In this document: positions 8,458-14,949 of the stretch, in pieces
Position numbering within the stretch: the first letter of the stretch is position 1
How the letters are laid out: each line of letters begins with the position of its first letter
Assembly (NCBI RefSeq): GCF_000154705.2
Contig: NZ_CM002917.1
Location: forward strand, 2,250,461 to 2,314,460
Source: Hoeflea phototrophica DFL-43
GTDB taxonomy: Bacteria; Pseudomonadota; Alphaproteobacteria; Rhizobiales; Rhizobiaceae
Reading direction: 5' to 3'
Length of the DNA stretch: 64,000 nt
The notes under the pieces: model-generated
Databases searched by the model: none
The model's input: only the letters and a program-made list of their open reading frames with translations
Told to the model about the DNA's origin: nothing
Translations under genes and position numbers: made by a program

Positions 8458-9554
8458 AGGTCAAGTATCCCGCGCCGACGCAGCAGGATCCAAAGGAAGA
8501 ACGGCGCACCGATCGCAGCAGTGACAATGCCGATCGGCAATTCGGCCGGCTGTACAACGGTTCGGCTGATGCAGTCGGCGAGGATCAGAAAAACCGCCCC
8601 GAGCAGCCCCGAAGCCGGTATCAGGTAACGGTGGTCCGGACCAATCGAGAGCCTGAGAACATGCGGGACGATGATCCCGACAAAACCGATCCCGCCCGAA
8701 ACCGCAACGGAAGCTCCCGTGGCAGCTGCAATGGCAAAGATCGCAACGTTCTTCACACGCTGCAGCGGGACACCCATGTGCACAGCCGCAGCTTCCCCGA
8801 GAGCAAGCGCGTTCAGCCCGCGTGCCAGATAGAGCGTAAGCAGAAGCGACGGCAACAGGATCGGGATCACGGAAACCACCTTTTCCCATGTCGCGCCGGC
8901 CAGCGATCCAAGGCCCCAGAAGGAAATTTCCCGCAATTGCAGATCATCAGCCACAAAGATCAACAGACCGGTCATCGCAAGCGCAAACGCCCCCAGGGCG
9001 ATACCGGCGAGGAGCATTGTCGCCACCGAAGTGCGGCGCTGCCGGGTGGCAATGGCATAGAGAATGTAGGTTGAGGCAAGGCCACCCAGAAACGCAGCAA
9101 ACGGCAGAGCGTTGGTGCCCACAAGCTGGGCGTAGGGTGCAAGCACCGTACCGCCCAGCACGATGATTGAGACCGCACCCAGGCTTGCCCCTGCCGACAC
9201 TCCAACGATTCCCGGATCCGCCAGCGGATTCCGGAACAGTCCCTGCATCACCGCGCCTGAAATGGCCAATGCCGCACCGATCAATGCGCCCATGATCACC
9301 CGCGGCAGACGGATATTGGTGATCACCATCTGATCGACCGCTTCCAGCCCCTGGCCGTCATCAAGGCCTGCCCAGATCATCAGAATGCGCAGTGTCGGCG
9401 CGTCAAACGCGCCGAACTGCAGGGCAAACCCCATCGTGACAACCAGCAGGACCAGCAGGCCCGCGAGTGCGACCCTGGCCCGCAGGGACCGGTCACCTTC
9501 GAGAGAGGGCTGACCGCGTGCAGCGGTCTGCTTGTGATTCAACCGCTGAAGCAT
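8454..9554 (-). CDS. hmuU: Haem ABC transporter permease
   Basis: This 366-residue inner-membrane protein is an FecCD/BtuC-type permease with about ten membrane segments. Family marks are IRLPRVIMGALIGAALAISGAVMQGLFRNPLADPG split across the first third, GGIGFVGIIVPHVLRLSIGPDHR in the coupling region, and PAELPIGIVTAAIGAPFFLWIL at the end. It forms the channel through which haem from HmuT crosses the membrane. It starts 2 nt after the hmuT stop and overlaps hmuV by 4 nt, so expression is tightly coupled. Confidence 0.93.
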   Translation of the reverse strand: MLQRLNHKQTAARGQPSLEGDRSLRARVALAGLLVLLVVTMGFALQFGAFDAPTLRILMIWAGLDDGQGLEAVDQMVITNIRLPRVIMGALIGAALAISGAVMQGLFRNPLADPGIVGVSAGASLGAVSIIVLGGTVLAPYAQLVGTNALPFAAFLGGLASTYILYAIATRQRRTSVATMLLAGIALGAFALAMTGLLIFVADDLQLREISFWGLGSLAGATWEKVVSVIPILLPSLLLTLYLARGLNALALGEAAAVHMGVPLQRVKNVAIFAIAAATGASVAVSGGIGFVGIIVPHVLRLSIGPDHRYLIPASGLLGAVFLILADCISRTVVQPAELPIGIVTAAIGAPFFLWILLRRRGILDL

Positions 9555-9556
9555 GG

Positions 9557-10453
9557 TCAGTTGCCCGCAGCAGCAGTGTCGCCGTAGAGGATTTCACTCA
9601 ATTCGTGCGCGGCAGCAGCGGTTCTCGGACCGAAGCCGAGGATGAAAAGACCATCCATTGCCACCACTTTGCCTTCCTTGCCTGCCGGGGTTGCCATGAT
9701 CGCGGGATGCGCAAGCACGTCCGCGTCACTGGATTGATCACCGCCACCGCGCATCCTCAGGATCAGCTCAGGCGCCGCTTCAATGACGGCTTCATTGGAA
9801 ACCGGTTTGTAACCATTGACGTCGGCCATGGCATTGACGCCACCCGCAAGGGAAATGATGCCATCGGCATGGGTGTGGCTGCCACCGGCCATCAAACGGC
9901 CGCCGGCGGCCGAAAGCAGAAACATCACCTTGCGCTTGTCGGTGATTCCCTCGGCCGCAGCCTGTGCCGCAGCCAGTTCGGCAGCCGTTTTCGCAGCAAG
10001 CTCTTCGCCTGCCTCTTCGCGCCCCAAGGCGCTGGCCGTCGCCCGAATCTTCCGGATGATCGAATCATTGTCATAACCATCGGGGATGACCACAACCGGA
10101 ATCCCTGCCTGCTTGATGACGCTGGCCGCCTCCGGCGGACCAAAGCCTTCAAGCGCAATGATCATGTCGGGATTGACCGACAAGACGCCCTCGGGCGAAA
10201 GCTGGCGGATATAGCCAACATCCGGCAGTTCACCCGCAGCGCTCGGAAAGGAACTCGTACTGTCACGCGCAATCAAGCGGTCTTCCTCGCCGAGTGCATA
10301 GACGATTTCGGTCAAGGAACCGCCAATGGTGACGATCCGGTTCGGTTCATCGGCGAAGGCAGGCACGGCGCTCGTTCCCGTACCGGCCAGGGCCGCGATC
10401 AAGCAACCGCCCAAGAGCAAACGGCGGCGGCCCAGCTTCACGGACGCTCTCAT
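9557..10453 (-). CDS. hmuT: Periplasmic haem-binding protein
   Basis: This 298-residue protein has the class III periplasmic binding fold (NRIVTIGGSLTEIVYALGEE, VGYIRQLSPEGVLSVNPDMI). It is the HmuT/ChuT-type receptor that hands haem to HmuUV. The N-terminus, LGRRRLLLGGCLIAALAG then PAFADEP, is an export signal with a run of arginines; this could be a Tat or a Sec signal, and the GGC is not a convincing lipobox. The ATG at 10453 directly abuts the hmuS stop. The Tyr in VGYIRQL is a plausible haem ligand by comparison with HmuT/ShuT proteins. Confidence 0.92.
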   Translation of the reverse strand: MRASVKLGRRRLLLGGCLIAALAGTGTSAVPAFADEPNRIVTIGGSLTEIVYALGEEDRLIARDSTSSFPSAAGELPDVGYIRQLSPEGVLSVNPDMIIALEGFGPPEAASVIKQAGIPVVVIPDGYDNDSIIRKIRATASALGREEAGEELAAKTAAELAAAQAAAEGITDKRKVMFLLSAAGGRLMAGGSHTHADGIISLAGGVNAMADVNGYKPVSNEAVIEAAPELILRMRGGGDQSSDADVLAHPAIMATPAGKEGKVVAMDGLFILGFGPRTAAAAHELSEILYGDTAAAGN

Positions 10454-11503
10454 TTATGCAGCCCTCTCGGTTTGGACGCGGGGCAACTGTTCCATGATCA
10501 TGCGCCATCCATCCCGCTCGTCCTGCCCTTCGACCCGCTTGCCAAAGAACTGAACGATCAGCTCGCCAGCCGCGTCATAGGCTTCAAGCGACGTGACGTG
10601 CCCCTTGTCGGTGGGTTTGCGGACGGCCCAGACCTCTTTCACGTGGTCCTGACGCAAATGCAGGTTGAAGCCGGGATCAAGAACATTGAGCCAAGGTCCC
10701 ATATCCTTGATGGTCTCCACAGGCCCTGAATGGATCTGGATGCAGCCCCGATTGCCAACAAAGCACATGATCGGCAGCTTTTCGTTTGCCGAAAGCCGGA
10801 GCATCGATCCAACAGCAGAAGTATCAATCTGCCAGGCGAACTCCTCACCGACACTGCGGACCGCATCAATGCGGTCAATGCCGAGCTTCTTGAGAATAAA
10901 CACGAACTGGTGGGTGTCCGTCATGCGGCTCCAGCGATCGCGCAATTCGTCGGCTGAGAACTCGGTTTTCGGATCTTTCTCGGAAACCGGCTTGGCTTCG
11001 AGCGCCAGCGAGGCCGACTGGTCCTCATGGGCAAAGACGTTGACCAGGTCGCGCCACGCGCCAAGGTCTGTGCTCGGCCGCGAATGGATCTTGTGAACGG
11101 CCTCCCCATGGGCATCGAAGAACTGCAGGCTGTGCCGCACGTTATCGCCGTCACGCGTTTCCACCGCGAAAGCATGGACCCAGTGCTTGGCAAACATCCG
11201 CATGTCTATGGTTTCACCGAGCATCATGGCCGCATGTTTGCCGGAGTGAAACTTGTCATAAACGCCGATTTTCTCATGCACGGCACTGTCGTTTCGGGTC
11301 AGCGCCATGACTTCGCCCAACCCTTCCAGAGCGGTGAAGATCAGGTCAAAATCAACCCGCAAACGGGTCGTGCCTTCGCCACACCAGGCGGCAACATATT
11401 CCGCCTCGGTAATGCCGAGAGAGGTTGCCAGGTCGCGTGCACGCATTTTCGGGTTGTCGGCCTGCGCCGCACGAATCGCCGCAGGTTCGAGTGTGTTTGC
11501 CAT
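10454..11503 (-). CDS. hmuS: Haem-degrading / haem-trafficking protein
   Basis: This 349-residue cytoplasmic protein belongs to the HemS/ChuS/HmuS family, made of two repeated halves. Each half has the family pattern: VMALTRNDSAVHEKIGVY with HWVHAFAVET in the first, and LPIMCFVGNRGCIQIHSG with LHLRQDHVKEVWAVRKPT in the second. It accepts imported haem and either degrades it or passes it on. The length matches the family (about 340-355). It is the second gene of the haem operon, with hemP just upstream and hmuT abutting downstream. Confidence 0.92.
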   Translation of the reverse strand: MANTLEPAAIRAAQADNPKMRARDLATSLGITEAEYVAAWCGEGTTRLRVDFDLIFTALEGLGEVMALTRNDSAVHEKIGVYDKFHSGKHAAMMLGETIDMRMFAKHWVHAFAVETRDGDNVRHSLQFFDAHGEAVHKIHSRPSTDLGAWRDLVNVFAHEDQSASLALEAKPVSEKDPKTEFSADELRDRWSRMTDTHQFVFILKKLGIDRIDAVRSVGEEFAWQIDTSAVGSMLRLSANEKLPIMCFVGNRGCIQIHSGPVETIKDMGPWLNVLDPGFNLHLRQDHVKEVWAVRKPTDKGHVTSLEAYDAAGELIVQFFGKRVEGQDERDGWRMIMEQLPRVQTERAA

Positions 11504-11515
11504 TGCCGAAGCCTC

Positions 11516-11728
11516 TTACTTGTTGAGAATCAGTTTGCCTTGCCGAGTGATCTTCAGCCGGTAGAACGTCCCCTCATGCACAAGCCCGATCTCGTTCGAC
11601 GTGCCAAACAGCTGCTTGCTGTCGAAGACCGGTGTCTGAGGTGCAATGGAAGCTTCGATCGCATGTGCGGGAACATGCGCCGGAATATCTGCGCGCGCCT
11701 GATCGGGCTGTCTCTTGGTGGTGTTCAT
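11516..11728 (-). CDS. hemP: Haem uptake regulator-like small protein HemP
   Basis: This 70-residue protein ends in the HemP signature LFGTSNEIGLVHEGTFYRLK followed by ITRQGKLILNK. Family members are 40-70 residues, so I use the ATG at 11728 (GAGGGA about 10 nt upstream) and not the longer frame from 11809. HemP, also called HmuP, is the first gene of many haem-uptake loci and in rhizobia acts as a positive factor for haem receptor expression. Here it leads hemP-hmuSTUV, 12 nt before hmuS, behind the iron-regulated promoter region at 11803-11849. Confidence 0.88.
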   Translation of the reverse strand: MNTTKRQPDQARADIPAHVPAHAIEASIAPQTPVFDSKQLFGTSNEIGLVHEGTFYRLKITRQGKLILNK

Positions 11729-11802
11729 GCTGGGATAATCCCTCGTCTCGCTGGGCTGGCGGCATGCTGGCTGGGCGAGGGTTGATGGTCGTTCGTTATA
11801 TC

Positions 11803-11831
11803 TTGACAAGAATTATCATGTTTTATATCGA
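11803..11831 (+). promoter_or_regulatory. Putative promoter of the exbB-exbD-exbD-tonB operon
   Basis: A perfect TTGACA (11803-11808) is followed after 17 nt by TATCGA (11826-11831); a TATATC at 11824-11829 with a 15-nt spacer is an alternative. The -35 box is covered by the IRO box, so the same repressor could control both divergent operons. The first gene on this side starts at 11936. Confidence 0.4.
11804..11818. promoter_or_regulatory. IRO-box-like motif (RirA site)
   Basis: TGA (11804-11806), nine bases, then TCA (11816-11818) matches the rhizobial IRO box TGA-N9-TCA bound by the iron-sulfur repressor RirA. Only six bases are fixed, so chance matches are common. The support is the position: between divergent haem-uptake and TonB operons, over the plus-strand -35 and the expected minus-strand start. 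No rirA or irr gene is in the window. Confidence 0.55.
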
Positions 11832-11849
11832 ACGCAATAGTGGAGTCAA
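11822..11849 (-). promoter_or_regulatory. Putative sigma70-type promoter of hemP-hmuSTUV
   Basis: Read on the minus strand, TTGACT (11849-11844) and TATAAA (11827-11822) are separated by 16 nt. Transcription would begin near 11815, giving a leader of about 87 nt to hemP. The predicted start lies inside the IRO box at 11804-11818, as expected for iron-dependent repression. It is recognised by eye only. Confidence 0.5.
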
Positions 11850-11935
11850 ACTTTCATGAAATTGCGCCCACATCAATAAAGCCAGCAAGCCTCCGGCCAG
11901 CCAGCACTCGACGAATTTTCAGAGAGGATAGGTTT

Positions 11936-12385
11936 ATGGATATGGCGAAGCGGAACGGCCCCCATCTGGCCTCGGCGCTGGCACTGATGTTGGCATTCGT
12001 TTTTCAACCGGCCGCTGCCGAGGAAACCGCCACGTCTCAAGGCCTGTCGCTCGAACTCAACCGCCTTGAGCAAAACGGCGCGGCTTGCCGTGCCACCCTT
12101 GTCGCCAAAAACGGGTTTGAGAACAATCTCGACGAGACCGCCTTCGAACTTGTGATGTTCGACAAGGCTGGTCTGATCAGCCTGATGACCGTGTTTGATT
12201 TCGGCGCTTTGCCTGCCGGCAAGACCCGGGTTCAGCGCTTCGACCTGCCGCAAACATCGTGCCCAGATCTGACGCGCATTCTCATCAATGGCGTATCGCG
12301 CTGCGCCGGCACTGGCATCGATGTTTCGCGATGCGAGATGAACCTTAGCACCAACAACCGTGCCGGAATTGTATTCGGCCGCTGA
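11936..12385 (+). CDS. Secreted protein of unknown function upstream of exbB
   Basis: This 149-residue protein begins with a signal peptide (HLASALALMLAFVF then QPAAAEE, probable cleavage after AAA). The mature part has no domain I recognise. It contains cysteines in AACRATL, SCPDL, SRCAGTG and SRCEMN, which could form two periplasmic disulfides. The ATG at 11936 is preceded by AGAGAGGA; the open frame continues upstream to 11840 but that part has no signal-like start. The gene lies 19 nt before exbB and is surely transcribed with the TonB genes. A periplasmic role in TonB-dependent haem uptake is an inference from context only. Confidence 0.7.
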   Translation: MDMAKRNGPHLASALALMLAFVFQPAAAEETATSQGLSLELNRLEQNGAACRATLVAKNGFENNLDETAFELVMFDKAGLISLMTVFDFGALPAGKTRVQRFDLPQTSCPDLTRILINGVSRCAGTGIDVSRCEMNLSTNNRAGIVFGR

Positions 12386-12404
12386 CCTTTGAAAGGCATT
12401 CCCG

Positions 12405-13100
12405 ATGCCCATTAATAGCAACCTGATTGCGCAGATTGGCGCATTTCTCAGTCTCGGCGGCCCCGTCGTTTCAATCCTTATCGTGGTCTCGATCCTGAGC
12501 CTCGCTGTGATTCTGTTGAAGTTCTTCCAGTTCGCACGCGCAGGCATTGGCGCGCGCAGCCGCTCAGAACGCGCTGTCGCGTTGTTTGTGTCCGGACGTG
12601 TCCGCGAAGCCCATGATTTGGCTGCACTGGGCCGCAATCCGACTGCCGTAATCGTTGCCCAGGCCATCGAACTGGTGATGGCAAAACGGCTGGACAAGCA
12701 GGCCATCGAAGAACGGCTCACCCGCATCGCGACAACACGGCTCCACGAGTTGCAGTCAGGCTTCCGCTTCCTGGATTCGGTTGCCCAGCTTGCGCCGCTC
12801 ATGGGCCTCTTCGGGACCGTGTTGGGCATGATCGAGGCTTTCAAGGATTTGCAATCCGCCGGCGATGCAGTCGATCCGTCGCTGCTGGCCGGAGGCATCT
12901 GGGTCGCGCTGCTGACAACCGCCGTGGGGCTGGCCATCGCAATGCCGGTCTCGCTGATCCTCGCATGGTTCGAAACCCGTGTCGAAAGCGAGCGCGTTGC
13001 CGTTCAAACACTCACCACAGACATCCTGACGGGCGTCAGCCCGGTCGTGTCTGAAGCCCCCTCAAGGGAGACTGTCGGGGAGCCACAGCTTGCAAGTTGA
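12405..13100 (+). CDS. exbB: ExbB, MotA/TolQ/ExbB proton channel subunit
   Basis: This 231-residue inner-membrane protein has three membrane segments: PVVSILIVVSILSLAVILL near the N-terminus, then LAPLMGLFGTVLGMIEAF and GIWVALLTTAVGLAIAMPVS in the C-terminal half. A cytoplasmic helical stretch lies between the first two. This is the ExbB pattern, including the GLFGTVLGM motif. ExbB forms the pentamer around an ExbD dimer that uses the proton gradient to drive TonB. The downstream order exbD-exbD-tonB confirms the role. Its end overlaps the TTG start of the first exbD. Confidence 0.92.
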   Translation: MPINSNLIAQIGAFLSLGGPVVSILIVVSILSLAVILLKFFQFARAGIGARSRSERAVALFVSGRVREAHDLAALGRNPTAVIVAQAIELVMAKRLDKQAIEERLTRIATTRLHELQSGFRFLDSVAQLAPLMGLFGTVLGMIEAFKDLQSAGDAVDPSLLAGGIWVALLTTAVGLAIAMPVSLILAWFETRVESERVAVQTLTTDILTGVSPVVSEAPSRETVGEPQLAS

Positions 13101-13479
13101 CCTCCCAGTCCGGCGCCAATCCAGGCTCTCGCTCACTCCGCTCATCGACGTCATCTTTCTCCTGCTGCTCTTCTTCATGCTGACCTCTACCTTCTCGCGT
13201 TACTCCGAGATCAGCCTGGCAGGCGGCGGCAGCGGAGAGGCAAGCGCGGCGTCACGCCCGGACGTGATCCTCTCTGTGGCTGAAGGCGAACTCAAGCTCA
13301 ACGGCAACCTGGAGCCACTGGCATCGGTCGCTGACCGACTTGGGGAACTGAAGGACGCCGGAGCGGAGCGTCTGTTGATCATCGTCAGCCCCCATGCCGT
13401 GGCTCAGGATTTCGTCTCCGTCATGGCCGAGGTCAATCGCTCAGGAATGCCGGCAACCGTTGCGAGACAACAACGATGA
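13090..13479 (+). CDS. exbD: ExbD, biopolymer transport protein (first copy, Asp present)
   Basis: This 129-residue protein has a short cytoplasmic N-terminus, one membrane helix with LTPLIDVIFLLLLFFMLTST, and a periplasmic ExbD/TolR domain. Asp20 in the helix corresponds to the essential, proton-carrying Asp25 of E. coli ExbD. The start appears to be TTG at 13090, overlapping the exbB stop, with GGGGAG about 9 nt upstream; no ATG or GTG precedes the helix in frame. It overlaps the second exbD by ATGA. It should form the ExbD part of the stator, either as a homodimer or paired with the second copy. Confidence 0.9.
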   Translation: MQVDLPVRRQSRLSLTPLIDVIFLLLLFFMLTSTFSRYSEISLAGGGSGEASAASRPDVILSVAEGELKLNGNLEPLASVADRLGELKDAGAERLLIIVSPHAVAQDFVSVMAEVNRSGMPATVARQQR

Positions 13480-13883
13480 TTCGCATCTCGCCCAAGCGAA
13501 CATCGCGCAAGCCGGAAAACACGATCGCACTGATCAATGTCGTGTTTCTGATGCTGATCTTTTTCCTTGTCGCAGGCACCCTGGCACCATCACCGGACCG
13601 CAATGTGGACTTCATCACGCTCGCCGCGAAAGATCCGGCGGCACCACCGGATATGCTTTACATCCGCGCCGATGGAACCCTGACCTGGCGCGGCAATCAA
13701 CTGCCCATGACAGAACACGTCCAACGCTGGCAAAACCTGCAGAGTACGGAGACGGACCCAGTGCCGTTGCGGATTGCCGCCGACCGCTCCCTGCCCGCGC
13801 TCGATCTTCTCGATACGATTGACGAACTTCGCAAAGCTGGCGTCGACCAACTTACCCTGATAGCGGAACGGCTACCTCAATGA
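13476..13883 (+). CDS. ExbD-like protein (second copy, Asp replaced by Asn)
   Basis: This 135-residue protein has the same plan as ExbD: N-terminal tail, one helix (ENTIALINVVFLMLIFFLVA) and a periplasmic domain ending in LRKAGVDQLTLIAE. At the position of the essential membrane Asp it has Asn21; the codon is AAT at 13536-13538. A sole ExbD with this change would be expected to lose proton coupling, since Asp25 of E. coli ExbD is essential. With the intact copy just upstream, the protein may act as one half of an ExbD heterodimer. It overlaps both neighbours by ATGA, so stoichiometric expression is likely. The frame is intact, with no sign of decay. Confidence 0.85.
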   Translation: MIRISPKRTSRKPENTIALINVVFLMLIFFLVAGTLAPSPDRNVDFITLAAKDPAAPPDMLYIRADGTLTWRGNQLPMTEHVQRWQNLQSTETDPVPLRIAADRSLPALDLLDTIDELRKAGVDQLTLIAERLPQ

Positions 13884-14887
13884 GACTGACCCGTAATCAA
13901 CTCCTGACCACCATCGCGCTCTCGCTGGCAGTCCATGTGGCCGGCGCCGCAGTCTTTATCCCACGCCAGGAACAGATGGCGATTGCCGGCGGTTCGGCGG
14001 CAAGTCAGCTCATAATCGGAACCGCCTTCAATGACAGCGTGATGGCAGGAGAAACCGGCGAGGTCATTGAACCGGTTGACGCAACCGATGACGTTCAACC
14101 CGTTGCGACGCCGGTTGCTGAGACTTCGACCGTCGAACCCGTTGAGACGGTGGAACCGGTCACCCAAACCGACATTGCCCACACCCCATCGGAGGTTCTT
14201 CCGCCAAGTGAGGAAACGCCGGACTTGATGACCACGGCGTCTGCTTTGCAGCCGCTCATGCCTGTGACCGAGGAGCCGGCGCTTGTTGCGTTGCCCCCCG
14301 AACCGGTTGCCAGCGAGGCCCCGGCGGAAATCGCTGCTGTTTCCCCGGTCAACGAAATCAAGCCGGCAGAACCGGATATCCCACAACCTGCCAACGTGCC
14401 GGTGCCGGTTGCGCGCCCGGAACCACCGGAGACCAGGGTAGCGCAGGTCACGCCGCCCAGACCGGCGCCGAAAAAAACCGAGGAAAAACGCGCTACCGCC
14501 AAACCCAAAGCGCGGGGCGACGGCGGCGCGCAGCGGACAACCGCCAGCCGGTCGGCAAGCGGCTCAGCGACAGCCAAACGCAACACCGCCGCCGGCAATG
14601 CCGCTGTTTCCAACTACCCGGGAAAGGTCGCTTCCAAGCTGCGCCGGTCGCTGCGGTATCCACGCGAGGCCAAGCGTGAGCGGATAAGAGGGGAAGTCGT
14701 CGTGTCTTTCTCCGTCTCGGCCAATGGCGGCGTCAGCCGGGTCCGAATCGCACGAAGCTCCGGTCATTCAATTCTCGACAATGCCGCTAGAGAAGCCGTG
14801 CGACGTGCCGCCCCCTTCCCGCGGATCCCCGCCGGTGCCGGCCGTTCGAGCTGGACCTTCTCGGTCCCACTCGGATTCACCCGTTAG
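13880..14887 (+). CDS. tonB: TonB energy transducer
   Basis: This 335-residue protein has the three TonB parts. An N-terminal membrane anchor contains the S-x3-H motif (Ser15, His19 in SLAVHVAGA). A long Pro/Glu/Val-rich periplasmic spacer spans about residues 60-210. The C-terminal domain spans about 245-335 (YPGKVASKLRRSLRYP, VVVSFSVSANGGVSRVRIAR, PRIPAGAGRSSWTFSVPLGF). It links ExbBD to outer-membrane receptors. It ends the operon and is convergent with pbpC. No TonB-dependent receptor is encoded in the window, so the receptor for the haem system must lie elsewhere. Confidence 0.92.
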   Translation: MRLTRNQLLTTIALSLAVHVAGAAVFIPRQEQMAIAGGSAASQLIIGTAFNDSVMAGETGEVIEPVDATDDVQPVATPVAETSTVEPVETVEPVTQTDIAHTPSEVLPPSEETPDLMTTASALQPLMPVTEEPALVALPPEPVASEAPAEIAAVSPVNEIKPAEPDIPQPANVPVPVARPEPPETRVAQVTPPRPAPKKTEEKRATAKPKARGDGGAQRTTASRSASGSATAKRNTAAGNAAVSNYPGKVASKLRRSLRYPREAKRERIRGEVVVSFSVSANGGVSRVRIARSSGHSILDNAAREAVRRAAPFPRIPAGAGRSSWTFSVPLGFTR

Positions 14888-14949
14888 ACTTCGTCCGCTT
14901 GCAGGATCCTGGCCGCGCCTCACACACTTGCCGTTGCGTTGGCGAACCA

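Noticed and set aside
9557-10453. HmuT as a lipoprotein
   Set aside because: The LLGGC in the signal peptide has Gly at the place where a small or aliphatic residue is usual and the hydrophobic stretch continues past the Cys, so an ordinary or Tat signal is more likely.
11729-11809. Longer start for HemP at 11809
   Set aside because: The extra residues are not HemP-like, would make it longer than known family members, and would leave almost no leader between the predicted transcription start and the start codon.
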